Shown piece after piece: positions 18,805 through 26,925 of a stretch of DNA of 64,000 nt; positions within the stretch are counted from its first letter, which is position 1; every line of letters begins with the position of its first letter. Origin of the DNA: Haliscomenobacter sp041740695 (GTDB lineage Bacteria; Bacteroidota; Bacteroidia; Chitinophagales; Saprospiraceae); contig NZ_JBGSLK010000029.1 of NCBI RefSeq assembly GCF_041740695.1, positions 1 through 64,000 of the forward strand. Reading direction: 5' to 3'. A model generated the notes under the pieces. That model was not told the origin of the DNA and searched no databases. It saw nothing but the letters and a program-made list of their open reading frames with translations. The translations under genes and the position numbers were made by a program.

Positions 18805-19071
18805 TTAGCGCCAGCCGTGGTCGGGGGCGAATTCGTGGATGCGTTGGCCGTCGTCGTAGATGGCGGCCCAGGCGATTTTGCCGATCCATTCCGGTTTGGA
18901 GAGGACTAGTTGCCGGAAGCGGAAGGCGCTGATGCCACGGGTGTCCTGGTTGCGGTTGGACCAGAAGTAATGGACCTTTTCCAGGTTGTTGAGGAAACGG
19001 ACGCCGAGTTTGAAGCGGCCTTTGTCGCAAGCCTTCGGCTTGTTTTTACGCTGCGCGGTGTTGCTGGACAT
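18805..19071 (-). CDS. Hypothetical protein, 88 aa
   Basis: Starts at ATG 19071, overlapping the last 26 bases of the upstream 519-aa gene in another frame. Basic N-terminus (QRKNKPKACDKGRFKLG) and aromatic-rich body (VHYFWSNRN, IGKIAWAAIYDDG). Family not recognised. The overlap suggests co-translation with the gene before it. Confidence 0.55.
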   Translation of the reverse strand: MSSNTAQRKNKPKACDKGRFKLGVRFLNNLEKVHYFWSNRNQDTRGISAFRFRQLVLSKPEWIGKIAWAAIYDDGQRIHEFAPDHGWR

Positions 19072-20605
19072 GAGGGACGGAATTTTGGATTTCTTGTTGG
19101 AATAATTGTACCAAGGATGCTTTGCGTTTGCCCAGGGTTTGGGTGACGCGGCGGTAGGCCTCGGTGGGGGCGATGGTGGCCTCGGGGCGGAGGCTAGCCA
19201 GGTAGAAATTGACCGCTTTGGTGACCAGTTCGCGGTCTTTGATGGCGATTTTGGCTTGTTGGTGCTTTTTGAACCAGGTTTTGGTGGCTTTGAAGCCCTT
19301 GGCATTGCGCACATCGAAGTAGAGGCTGGGGAGGGGTACCCAGCGGTTTTGGCCATTGGCCAGGCCGGAGTCGATCCAGCGGCGGACCAGGTGGATGCGT
19401 TCTACGACCTCGTTGGCGCCACGGGTGTAGTTGGCGGCGGGGGCGTAGCGGAGGTATTCGGCCAGGGCGATGCGGAGGCGGTCGTGTTCCTGGTCGCAGA
19501 TCCATTGGTCGGCGTAGAGGGTGGCGGAGGCTACGGAGGCCATGCGGCTGACTTGACGATCGAGCTGGAGGCGGTCGGCGGGGGGGAGGCCGAGGTAAAC
19601 AGATTCTAGGGTTAGGGGGAGTTGGGTAGGTAAGGTGAGTGAGGGCGCAGCTTCGCTGCTGGTTTTATTCACCACGACGTCACGACGAACACGACGATTG
19701 CGCGCTTCGCGCGTGGGGGAATTTGGCGCAGCTTCGCTGCTTGTTTTGTTCACCACCTTAGGAACCTCAGGCACCTTAGGGGTCACCTTAGGGAGGGGGC
19801 GCCTGCGGCGCTTGGGGGATTCAGGGGATTTAGGGGGGGCCGCCGCAACGGGGGGGGTAGTTCCGGAGGGGGTGTCGCTGGTGGTTTCGTAACCAGAAAA
19901 AAGTTCCAGAGCGGTATCCAGAATACTATCCGATTGCGGATTTTCAACAAGCTCTTGAGGCTCCCTAACCACATCCAGGGGCTGGCTATCGGGGTCAGGC
20001 TCCGCACCCAACTCAGGCGCAGGCGCTTGTTGACAATCCGCGCCGCTTAATTTATTTAATTTATTAGTTTCTAGAATAGTTTTACTGGTTACAGTATGCG
20101 GTAAAGTTTGCGCTTGGGGGGCAGAGCAAGTGGGGGCTGGGGTGGCAAAAAACGCGTCGACCTGGTTGCTGGGATCGCCGCCGAGCTGGAGGTGGAGGAC
20201 CTGGGGCGAGAGGAAGAGCTCGTACTGGCTGTTGGTGCCATGCCAAACCTCGCGGGTGATGATGCCGGCGGTGCGGAGGCGAAGGCGTAGGTTTTGGATG
20301 GTGCGCTCGGAGCAGTTGAGCATTTGCGAGAGCTGGACGTTGTTGACCCAGAGGGCGGGTAGGGGAGTGGTGCCTGGAACCAGGAGGCCTACGTAGCCTT
20401 GGTGGTAGTGTAGGGCCACGGAATAGAGGTAGAGGAGCTTCTCGGCGAGGGCCTGGTGGGCGCTGCGGAGTTGCTGGTGGAGGGCTTTGCCAGTGTTGTA
20501 GGTCAAAAGCTGGGCCTCCAGCAGTTTCCTGCTTTTGGCCCACTTGACACTGTACTTACTGGTTTGCTCATAGTAGTTTGTAAGCTTCTCGGATGGTGTT
20601 TTCAT
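19046..20605 (-). CDS. Hypothetical replication/transcription-type protein with N-terminal winged helix
   Basis: About 519 aa from the ATG at 20605. Residues 90-130 contain LSQMLNCSERTIQNLRLRLR followed by TAGIIT, a clear winged-helix DNA-binding pattern like those of plasmid replication or phage DnaD-type proteins. A long low-complexity linker (Pro, Glu, Ser, Thr) follows, in which NKTSSEAAP occurs twice because the 13-bp palindrome GCAGCTTCGCTGC lies in frame (19647-19659, 19728-19740). The C-terminal 180 residues are helical and unrecognised. The context is an accessory block on a plasmid-like replicon. Function unknown; DNA binding is the only supported inference. Confidence 0.65.
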   Translation of the reverse strand: MKTPSEKLTNYYEQTSKYSVKWAKSRKLLEAQLLTYNTGKALHQQLRSAHQALAEKLLYLYSVALHYHQGYVGLLVPGTTPLPALWVNNVQLSQMLNCSERTIQNLRLRLRTAGIITREVWHGTNSQYELFLSPQVLHLQLGGDPSNQVDAFFATPAPTCSAPQAQTLPHTVTSKTILETNKLNKLSGADCQQAPAPELGAEPDPDSQPLDVVREPQELVENPQSDSILDTALELFSGYETTSDTPSGTTPPVAAAPPKSPESPKRRRRPLPKVTPKVPEVPKVVNKTSSEAAPNSPTREARNRRVRRDVVVNKTSSEAAPSLTLPTQLPLTLESVYLGLPPADRLQLDRQVSRMASVASATLYADQWICDQEHDRLRIALAEYLRYAPAANYTRGANEVVERIHLVRRWIDSGLANGQNRWVPLPSLYFDVRNAKGFKATKTWFKKHQQAKIAIKDRELVTKAVNFYLASLRPEATIAPTEAYRRVTQTLGKRKASLVQLFQQEIQNSVPHVQQHRAA

Positions 20606-21108
20606 AGCAATTTCTTTGGGGAGTGACGAGTTTTTCGAATGACGAATGACGAATTGGGAGGTAGCTCCCGGCATTTGTCGTGGGTCATTCAAAAAACTGG
20701 TCACTCGGGAAAGGTCTACGAGTCCCGCTGCTTTGGGCAACGGGGCTCGGATAGACCGAATCAAATCATCTCCATGAAGCCAGGTATCCTGGCGGTTTCG
20801 GTTCCGTCATGGGGATCGAACCCATACAGGGGGGCGCTTGGGGAGGTACGAAGGAATGAAGTACGAGGTACGATGATGGGAATAGTAACACGGTGTACCT
20901 CTTTCCTTCATATTTCCTTTTTCGCTCCCCAAAGCGCGGCCTGTTCCGAACTTTGGCGGAATAAATAAAAAGACGACCTGTATAGCTGGACAAAAACAAT
21001 AGTGTGTGTTGGAATGGAGATGGATGTTTTTTTTCCCACGAATAAATTCATGGGGTGGGGCGGTATGGTTGCCTCCCACGGATAAATCCATGGGTTGGCG
21101 AATTGGTT
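20606..21108. other. Intergenic region with hairpins, including a repeat pair
   Basis: Contains the palindrome pair at 21035-21055 and 21075-21094 and short GACGAAT/TACGA direct repeats. A run of hairpins lies at about 20715-20840: GGTCTACGAG/CTCGGATAGACC-type, CCAGG/CCTGG, and a T-arm-like ATGGG-7-CCCAT. No intact tRNA can be folded from it. Confidence 0.5.
21035..21094. repeat. Paired palindromic repeat, family CCCACGGATAAATCC
   Basis: Two hairpins, CCCACGAATAAATTCATGGG (21035) and CCCACGGATAAATCCATGGG (21075), separated by a GC-rich spacer. The same pair occurs at 22500-22559, 24496-24555 and 36217-36276. The layout resembles paired REP elements, though no RAYT transposase gene is in the window. 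Confidence 0.8.
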
Positions 21109-21651
21109 TTATTTTGTTGTAAAATAAATGAACCTCTTGCGCAATTGCAGGACTGCATAACGCTTACGCGAGAGCAGGGTATTGATGGAAGTTCCCATTC
21201 TTTGGCTTAATTCCTTGAAGGGGACGGCTTCCAATTCATGTTGGACAAAGACCTCGCGCTGTGCGGAAGGCAGTCGCATGAGTTCAGCCTCCAGGGCCTC
21301 CCAAAATTCACGCCGTTCCAGTGCGTCGCTGGGTGAGCTGGGCTCTACCCAACGTGTAGGATTGATGGATTGGCCGAACTCCGGGTCAACATTCAGCGGG
21401 ATTGAGCACAAGCGGTTGCGTTGGCGCAAGCGGTCATAAACCAGGTTGAGGGCAACGGTTAGTAGCCAACTGCGCAAACGCTGAATGTGCTCTGGAGCCG
21501 GATGTTCCAGAAGTTTGGTCCAAACCTCCTGGAGGATGTCCTCCATCAAAGTTTGATCCTTCACCTTTTTCCAGATGAAATGTTGGAGCACTCTTTCGTG
21601 CTGTTTCATCCAGGATTTCAAATGTTTGCATTGCGGTGTGTCAGTTTCCAT
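21109..21651 (-). CDS. ECF-type RNA polymerase sigma factor
   Basis: A 180-aa sigma-70 family protein of the ECF class. Region 2 is seen as LMEDILQEVWTKLLEH with LRSWLLTVALNLVYDRLR, and region 4 as LMRLPSAQREVFVQHELE with FKELSQRMGTSINTLLSRKRYA. It directs RNA polymerase to a small regulon. No FecR-like or zinc-finger anti-sigma gene follows it; the 3' neighbour is separated by the repeat-rich gap. The LytTR regulator is downstream of 21745 on the same strand and could be functionally linked, but nothing in the sequence shows this. Confidence 0.9.
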   Translation of the reverse strand: METDTPQCKHLKSWMKQHERVLQHFIWKKVKDQTLMEDILQEVWTKLLEHPAPEHIQRLRSWLLTVALNLVYDRLRQRNRLCSIPLNVDPEFGQSINPTRWVEPSSPSDALERREFWEALEAELMRLPSAQREVFVQHELEAVPFKELSQRMGTSINTLLSRKRYAVLQLRKRFIYFTTK

Positions 21652-21744
21652 AGGGTGCTCTATATAGTGGATCGTTTGAGCAGGGCTTATATTTTAAAAA
21701 AGTGCCGATTTTTTTTGAGTGAGGCAAAAAAAATAAATGTGCGC

Positions 21745-22485
21745 TTACTTCAGCCCCGCCAGCACCTCCGTTTTTTGGCGGGTAGAGATGGGGATAACGG
21801 TTCCATCCGTGAGCAAGAGGCTGTCGCCATCCTTTTTGAGGAGGGAGCGGACGTACTTGCGGTTGACCAGGTGCGACTGGTGGGTGCGCAGGAAACCGTG
21901 GTCGGCGAGTAGGTTTTCGAAATCGCGGAGAGATTTGGTGATCAGAAGCTTGGTGCCATCCAGGAGGTACACGAAGGTGTAGGCGTTTTCGGATTGGCAG
22001 CGGAGGATTTGATCGGGTTCCACGAAGTCGACGCGCTCGATGGAGGGCAGGGCGATTTTGGGTTGCTGCTGCGGGTTGCGCAGGTTGTCGAGGAGCTGCT
22101 GGAGCTGGAGATTGCCCCAGCGAGCCAGCAGCTTTTCCTGCACCTTGGCTACTGCAGCCTGGACTTCGGTGACGTTGATGGGTTTGAGCAGGTAGTCGAG
22201 GGCGGCGAACTTGATGGCGCGTAGGGCGTATTGGTCGTAGGCGGTGACGAAGATGACTTCGGCACGCACGGGGTGGATGGATTCCAGGAACTGGAAGCCA
22301 TTTTGGTCGGGCATCTCGATGTCGAGGAAGATGAGGTCGGGCTGGGTTTGGAGGTAGAGGGCGCGGCCTTCGGCGGCGTTGCTGGCCTGGCCGAGGATTT
22401 GTACCTGGGGGCAGGTTTCGGCCAGGATGCGGGCGAGGCTGCGGTGGTTGTGGGGTTCATCGTCGATGTGAATGGCTCGGATCAT
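21745..22485 (-). CDS. LytTR-family response regulator
   Basis: A 246-aa response regulator. The receiver domain has acidic D8/D9, phosphoacceptor D55 (LIFLDIEMPD) and the VTAYDQYALRAI and YLLKPI blocks. The C-terminal LytTR DNA-binding domain has RCQSENAYTFVYL, LRTHQSHLVN and VPISTRQK. LytTR proteins bind pairs of direct repeats spaced about 21 bp, exactly the arrangement seen upstream of the kinase genes here. It lies downstream of a histidine kinase, with which it should form a two-component pair. Confidence 0.95.
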   Translation of the reverse strand: MIRAIHIDDEPHNHRSLARILAETCPQVQILGQASNAAEGRALYLQTQPDLIFLDIEMPDQNGFQFLESIHPVRAEVIFVTAYDQYALRAIKFAALDYLLKPINVTEVQAAVAKVQEKLLARWGNLQLQQLLDNLRNPQQQPKIALPSIERVDFVEPDQILRCQSENAYTFVYLLDGTKLLITKSLRDFENLLADHGFLRTHQSHLVNRKYVRSLLKKDGDSLLLTDGTVIPISTRQKTEVLAGLK

Positions 22486-22499
22486 TGTGTTTTTGTTTT

Positions 22500-22600
22500 C
22501 CCACGGCTAAAGCCATGGGTTAGGTCAAGCAGGTGGCCTCCCACGGATAAATCCGTGGGTTGGCGGTGTTGTTTCGGGCGGGGGCAGCCGCAAGGGCTGC
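22500..22600. repeat. Palindromic repeat pair plus GC-rich hairpin
   Basis: CCCACGGCTAAAGCCATGGG at 22500, CCCACGGATAAATCCGTGGG at 22540, then a hairpin (GGGGCAGCC GCAA GGGCTGCCCC) at about 22574-22597. The block separates the kinase gene from the response regulator gene and is repeated at 24496-24603. Confidence 0.8.
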
Positions 22601-22602
22601 CC

Positions 22603-24228
22603 CTACAGGGGGATCGATAGCTGCACCAGGGTACCCGTTTGGCCGGGTTTGAGGTGGCTGCAGTCGATTATTTTGAGGGTTATTTTTTCCTTTTTGCCCT
22701 CGTTGAGCAGGTCGATGCGTTGTCGGGTGGTGGCCAAGCCCTGGTGCTCACGGGTATCCTGGAGTTTTTGGCCACGGCGCTGCGCTTCATCGATGCCGAT
22801 GCCATTGTCAAGGATGGAGATACCGATGCGGTTGTCACTTTCCGGCCAAATGCTGATCTTGAGTTCTTTGGGGTCGGTGCCGGGGCGGAGGCCGTGTAAG
22901 ATGGCATTTTCCACGAAGGGTTGGAGCAGCATCGTGGGGATTTCGGTATTGTTTTGGTCAATGTCAGGGGACAGCACAAAACTGTACTGAAAGGGGGTAC
23001 GCAGCGCCTCGAGGGAGCAGTATTTTTCCAAAGCCTCAAGCTCTTGGGTAAGGGGCATGTAGGCATATTTGGAGCTATCTACCACGTAGCGAAGCAGGCG
23101 CGCAATTTCGTCGAAGTAGCGATTGGCCCCAGCTTTGTTGTCTTCGTTGACCAAATCCTGGATGGAAGCCAGGGAGTTGAAGAGAAAGTGGGGGTTGAGT
23201 TGGGCGCGGAGGCCATTGAGGGCCAAATGGGTCCGGAATTGTTGTTTTTGTACTTGTTGTAACCGACGGCGGTAGAGCCAATAACCCAGGATGAGGGCCA
23301 AGATGGGGAGGAGCAGCCAGCGGTAATCGAGCCCCGTTTGGTTGAGTTTGGCAAAACGTTGGCCCAACACATAAACAGCAGCTGTAAGGCCTATCGTATT
23401 GGGTTCGGTATAGAGCCTGAGTTCCCAATCGTTTTCGTACAAGCTGATTTTGCGGAAAAGGAAATAGGCCATGGTACCGGTCTTGGCATCAGCTGCCAGA
23501 ATGTAGTATCCTCTGCGTTGATCTATGAAGGTTTCACCCCGAGACTCGATGTTCCAGTTGCGATCCAATGCATTCACGCTGCTGTTGAGAATTTCAGCAA
23601 CAACCCGGTTTTTTTGCAATACTTGATTGTTGACTTCGACGTATTTTCCATTCAGTGCTGGAGGGAAGGGCGTTTGATTGTTTTTTTGGATGAAAAAACT
23701 GTTGTTGATCTCAAATTTATTGGTTGTTAACTCAAAAGCCCGGGCCGTATTAAAAGTACTGTTGGAACTCTTTCCACTAAAGACCCAAACCTTACTTTCA
23801 AGATCAGGCGTTATCACAAAACAAATCAAAGTATGGCTAAAATCGGCACTGAAGACTACTCGATGCAAACTATTCTGGAAAAAGATATGACTTGAAAACA
23901 CATCAATGGCATTTCCTCGGGTGGTGTTTTTCCAAAAACCTCGCCAGTGCTGGGGCACGTTAAGATTGGTGCTAAAATTTTGCAAATCTTGTTCATTCAA
24001 TTGGCGTAAGGGATCGAAGAAATTATCCTCCTTATAGATCGAATGGAGCGAATCCCGCAACCATTGGGTGCTTTCCAGGTAAGGTTTGAGCAAGGCGATT
24101 TGTTTGGGGTTCAACAAAGTTCCGTCAGGAGGGTTGGCGGCCAGGACTCTGGAGATGCTGCCCATAGAAAAAAGGGTTACTGCAAGGATGAAGAGCGGAG
24201 TATGGTAGATCAATTGAGCGTTTTTCAT
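22603..24228 (-). CDS. LytS-type sensor histidine kinase (paralogue 1)
   Basis: A 541-aa membrane sensor kinase. It has an N-terminal signal/membrane segment (residues 10-30), an extracytoplasmic sensing domain to about 310, a membrane helix (WLLLPILALILGYWLY, about 313-330), then a His_kinase domain with phosphoacceptor H347 in LNPHFLFNS and an ATPase domain (FVENAILHG, DNGIGI). The last 210 residues are about 91% identical to paralogue 2, while the sensor halves are strongly diverged. The partner is presumably the LytTR regulator downstream. Three 21-bp-spaced repeats stand upstream of its promoter. The ligand is unknown. Confidence 0.93.
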   Translation of the reverse strand: MKNAQLIYHTPLFILAVTLFSMGSISRVLAANPPDGTLLNPKQIALLKPYLESTQWLRDSLHSIYKEDNFFDPLRQLNEQDLQNFSTNLNVPQHWRGFWKNTTRGNAIDVFSSHIFFQNSLHRVVFSADFSHTLICFVITPDLESKVWVFSGKSSNSTFNTARAFELTTNKFEINNSFFIQKNNQTPFPPALNGKYVEVNNQVLQKNRVVAEILNSSVNALDRNWNIESRGETFIDQRRGYYILAADAKTGTMAYFLFRKISLYENDWELRLYTEPNTIGLTAAVYVLGQRFAKLNQTGLDYRWLLLPILALILGYWLYRRRLQQVQKQQFRTHLALNGLRAQLNPHFLFNSLASIQDLVNEDNKAGANRYFDEIARLLRYVVDSSKYAYMPLTQELEALEKYCSLEALRTPFQYSFVLSPDIDQNNTEIPTMLLQPFVENAILHGLRPGTDPKELKISIWPESDNRIGISILDNGIGIDEAQRRGQKLQDTREHQGLATTRQRIDLLNEGKKEKITLKIIDCSHLKPGQTGTLVQLSIPL

Positions 24229-24295
24229 GACTGTGTTTTTTTATTGATGCTTCAAAGTTGGGGTTGTAGGGGTAAATCTGCTCATGCCATCGAGA

Positions 24296-24345
24296 ATTCG
24301 TAGGGATTTGTCTTGTATCCGTGGCATTTTGCCATAATCCGTAAC
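24296..24345. promoter_or_regulatory. LytTR-type operator, three phased repeats, upstream of kinase 1
   Basis: ATTCGTAGG-like motifs at 24296, 24317 and 24337 (ATTCGTAGG, ATCCGTGGC, ATCCGTAAC), spaced 21 and 20 bp, 68-117 bp upstream of the kinase ATG. A CAACTTTGAA box in the minus-strand sense lies between them and the gene. Spacing and position match the sites before kinase 2 and the third remnant. Confidence 0.7.
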
Positions 24346-24360
24346 TAGCGTTTTCGCTTA

Positions 24361-24482
24361 ATTCAGCTCCGCCAGCACCTCAGTGGAGAGATTTTTGTGA
24401 TCAGGAACTGGGTGCCATCCAGGATGCGGACCAGGATGCGGTGGTTGTGGGGTTCATCGTCGATGTGAATGGCTCGGATCAT
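24361..24482 (-). pseudogene. Remnant of a second LytTR response regulator
   Basis: The first 15 codons (MIRAIHIDDEPHNHR) match the intact regulator. They are followed directly by a piece of its LytTR domain (DGTQFLITK) and then by its last codons in a shifted frame. Two internal deletions reduced the gene to a 39-codon frame. It follows kinase 2 and the same repeat block, so a complete kinase-regulator unit was duplicated before this regulator was lost. Confidence 0.85.
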
Positions 24483-24495
24483 TGTTTGTTTTTTT

Positions 24496-24603
24496 CCCAC
24501 GGCTAAAGCCATGGGTTAGGTCAAGGAGGCTGCCTCCCACGAATGAATCCGTGGGTTGGCGGGGGTGTTTCGGGCGGGGGCAACCGCAAGGGCTGCCCCT
24601 ACA
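24496..24603. repeat. Second copy of the palindrome pair plus GC hairpin
   Basis: CCCACGGCTAAAGCCATGGG at 24496, a CCCACGAATGAATCCGTGGG variant at 24536, and the GGGGCAACC/GGGCTGCCCC hairpin. It has the same order and position relative to the kinase 3' end as the block at 22500-22600, so it belongs to the duplicated unit. Confidence 0.8.
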
Positions 24604-26215
24604 GGGGGATCGATAGCTGCACCAGGGTGCCCGTTTGTCCGGGTTTGAGGTGGCTGCGGTCGATCAGTTTTAGGGTGATTTTTTCTTTTTTGCCCTCATT
24701 GAGCAGGTCGATGCGTTGTTGGGTGGTGGCCAAGCCCTGGTGATCGCGGGTATCCAGGTGTTTTTGACCACGGCGCTGCGCCTCTTCGATGCCGATGCCA
24801 TTGTCGATGATGGAGACGCCGATGCGGTGGTCACTTTCGTGCCAAATGCTGATCTTGAGTTCTTTGGGGTCGGTGCCGGGGCGCAGGCCGTGTAGGATGG
24901 CATTTTCCACAAAGGGTTGGAGAAGCATCGTGGGGATTTCAGTGTTGTTCTGGTCGATGTCGGGAGACAGCACAAAGCTGTACTGAAAGGGGGTGCGTAG
25001 GGCTTCGAGGGAGCAGTATTTTTCCAAAGCCTTAAGCTCATGAGCAAGGGGCATGTAAGCATATTTGGAACTATCTACCACGTAGCGAAGCAGGCGGGCA
25101 ATTTCGTCGAAATAACGATTTGCTGCCTCCTTTTTGTCTTCGTTCATCAAGTCCTGGATAGAAGCCAGGGAGTTGAAGAGAAAGTGGGGGTTGAGTTGGG
25201 CGCGGAGGCCATTGAGGGCCAAGTGGGTGCGAAACTGAGCACGCTCCAGTTTTTTCATCCGGTTGTGGTAATAGAGATAAGCGCCTAGTCCCAGATAGGA
25301 CAAAAGCAATACCCAGCGGTAGTCCAATTTCCGGGATTTTGTTGGGTCTTTTTTTTCACCCAAGGAATACGAGGATTGTCGCCTATTGCTGTTGGAAGCC
25401 TCTAGGCTCAGCGTGAGTACCCAAAAATTAGTCACTGCCTGAAAAACGAAGTACCCTGGCAAACCAGTTGTTTCTTCCAGCGCATAGACCCGATAAGCTC
25501 TGCGGTTGTTGAGAAAAATCTCTCCCTTTTTTTGGATGAGCCAACGTTTACCCAAGGCCTCGATGGCATCGGTCTCTACCTTGGTGATCGATTTTTTTTG
25601 AATCGTGTTTACAAAATCACCGCACAAAAAATCAGGAAGGTGGTTGACTTGCTCACGTTTACGCAGCGATACGAGGCAAGAAATGGGTTCTTTAAATTTT
25701 TCAGGAAAAAGTTCGTATGCACTCACTCTGATCTCCAATCTATTGTTAATCCAGCGATTGATGTAGATCACTTTAGAAGAATAGATGTCGCCAAACTTTA
25801 GCAAGAGCATATTTTTGGAATAGGCGACCTGTTGAACTCGCCAGAGGCGTTCTTCGTAAAAAACGTTGTGTTTGAACACATCTAATAGCCCATCATTTTG
25901 CCCTCCGCGCCAATAAAATTGCCATACAACAGGAACCGTTTTAGCAAAGGCGGCGGTATCCAGCCAGTTGATGCTCAAATTGCGCACACGTTTGAGTTGG
26001 TGTGCCCGGACAGAGCTGGAATCGCCCTTGAGGAATTCGCTTACCCAGGCTATACTTTCGATGTAAGGTTTAAAAGTCGCAACTAAGGCCTGGCGCTCCT
26101 CTTGAGGTTTAGTTGAAACAGGATTGTGATTAGCCAATAGCCCACCATTTATTCCAAGCACAAAAGCAAGTAGGATCAAGAGGTCGGCAGCAATGGAAGG
26201 CTTAATATTTTTCAT
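24599..26215 (-). CDS. LytS-type sensor histidine kinase (paralogue 2)
   Basis: A 538-aa paralogue with the same plan: signal/membrane segment (LLILLAFVLGINGGLLA), a sensor domain of about 280 residues unlike that of paralogue 1, a membrane helix (WVLLLSYLGLGAYLYY, about 309-324), then the kinase core with H344 in LNPHFLFNS and DNGIGIEEAQ. The kinase core is about 91% identical to paralogue 1. The adjacent regulator is destroyed, so this kinase probably signals through the remaining LytTR regulator at 21745. The sensor halves suggest different inputs feeding one output. Confidence 0.92.
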   Translation of the reverse strand: MKNIKPSIAADLLILLAFVLGINGGLLANHNPVSTKPQEERQALVATFKPYIESIAWVSEFLKGDSSSVRAHQLKRVRNLSINWLDTAAFAKTVPVVWQFYWRGGQNDGLLDVFKHNVFYEERLWRVQQVAYSKNMLLLKFGDIYSSKVIYINRWINNRLEIRVSAYELFPEKFKEPISCLVSLRKREQVNHLPDFLCGDFVNTIQKKSITKVETDAIEALGKRWLIQKKGEIFLNNRRAYRVYALEETTGLPGYFVFQAVTNFWVLTLSLEASNSNRRQSSYSLGEKKDPTKSRKLDYRWVLLLSYLGLGAYLYYHNRMKKLERAQFRTHLALNGLRAQLNPHFLFNSLASIQDLMNEDKKEAANRYFDEIARLLRYVVDSSKYAYMPLAHELKALEKYCSLEALRTPFQYSFVLSPDIDQNNTEIPTMLLQPFVENAILHGLRPGTDPKELKISIWHESDHRIGVSIIDNGIGIEEAQRRGQKHLDTRDHQGLATTQQRIDLLNEGKKEKITLKLIDRSHLKPGQTGTLVQLSIPL

Positions 26216-26283
26216 AGCAAGGTGTCTTTTAATGGTGTTTCAAAAATGGGGCAGTTCTGACAGAAATGTGAATAGTAGCGAGA

Positions 26284-26335
26284 ATTCGTAGGTACCTATC
26301 GATTATTCGTAGGGATTTTGCCGAAAAGCGTAAAA
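26284..26335. promoter_or_regulatory. LytTR-type operator, three phased repeats, upstream of kinase 2
   Basis: ATTCGTAGG at 26284, ATTCGTAGG at 26305 and a weaker AAGCGTAAA at 26326, spaced exactly 21 bp, 69-120 bp upstream of the kinase ATG. A minus-strand CATTTTTGAA box lies between operator and start. Confidence 0.75.
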
Positions 26336-26355
26336 ATGGATTGGTCCAAATTTAG

Positions 26356-26574
26356 TTAGATTCTGCCTCTTTTCAGCTCCAGTCCATGGATCAATGCCTT
26401 ATTCAGCTGTTCATCTGGAGAATCCTTAAGCCAGGAGGCTGTTTTTAAAAAATGCTGAAGCAAGGTAATCTGAGGGAGGGGTGATTGTTGGGGTTTGGCC
26501 TGAAGTTGGCTCAGCATGGTCAATAACAGCAATAGGGTGTTAAAGGCGAAGCGAAGGCATGAAGCATTTTTCAT
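26356..26574 (-). pseudogene. N-terminal remnant of a third sensor kinase (72 aa)
   Basis: The frame from ATG 26574 encodes a signal/membrane segment (FNTLLLLLTMLSQLQA), then ITLLQHFLKTASWLKDS, resembling IALLKPYLESTQWLRDS of kinase 1. It stops after 72 residues, with no kinase domain. Its upstream region keeps the best-preserved triple 21-bp repeat of the three. It could be a remnant of a deletion or a functional small secreted or anchored peptide under LytTR control. Confidence 0.6.
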
Positions 26575-26640
26575 AGCGGTATTTTTTGTGAACGGTTCAA
26601 AGATGCGGGTCTGGTGCGTAAAATGAGTGGGCGAGCAATT

Positions 26641-26692
26641 ATTCGTAGGCACCTATCGATTATTCGTAGGCATTTGGCAATTATTCGTTGGG
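26641..26692. promoter_or_regulatory. LytTR-type operator, three phased repeats, upstream of the third unit
   Basis: ATTCGTAGG at 26641, ATTCGTAGG at 26662 and ATTCGTTGG at 26683, spaced exactly 21 bp, 67-118 bp upstream of the ATG at 26574. A minus-strand CATCTTTGAA box lies between. This is the clearest of the three operator arrays. Confidence 0.78.
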
Positions 26693-26807
26693 AGGGGGAG
26701 ACTATTCTTGAAGTTTTTAAAAAAATTGTTCCTTACTCATTTAGGCTGAAGTGGCTCCGTTTTCGCTTTGCTCCAAAATTCAAATCAGCACTTAAATAAA
26801 GATTTCC

Positions 26808-26831
26808 GTAAAAACTTAAATAAGTTTTTAC
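26808..26831. promoter_or_regulatory. Perfect palindrome, likely operator of the RHH/RepA operon
   Basis: Eleven-base arms GTAAAAACTTA and TAAGTTTTTAC around a central AA, followed at about 26837 by a further TTAAGTTTTTA half-site. It lies about 95 bp upstream of a ribbon-helix-helix gene, where an autorepressor of a plasmid replication operon would bind. Confidence 0.6.
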
Positions 26832-26925
26832 GCTTTTAAGTTTTTATGGTTTATCTTGGCACCAGGGCAAAAATAAGTGCTCATTTTTTTATCGCCCTTG
26901 TCATCAAAATTAAACAAATTGGCTT

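Noticed and set aside
18805..19356. Longer 183-aa minus-strand protein
   Set aside because: Its first half is an out-of-frame reading of the 519-aa gene (Pro/Ser/Lys-rich composition). Only the part from the ATG at 19071 looks real.
20800..20845. Intact tRNA gene
   Set aside because: Only a T-arm-like stem is present; the remaining arms and the acceptor pairing cannot be found on either strand.
21745..24228. Large plus-strand frames opposite the LytTR regulator and kinase genes
   Set aside because: They are antisense readings of GC-rich codons in genes with clear conserved motifs on the other strand.
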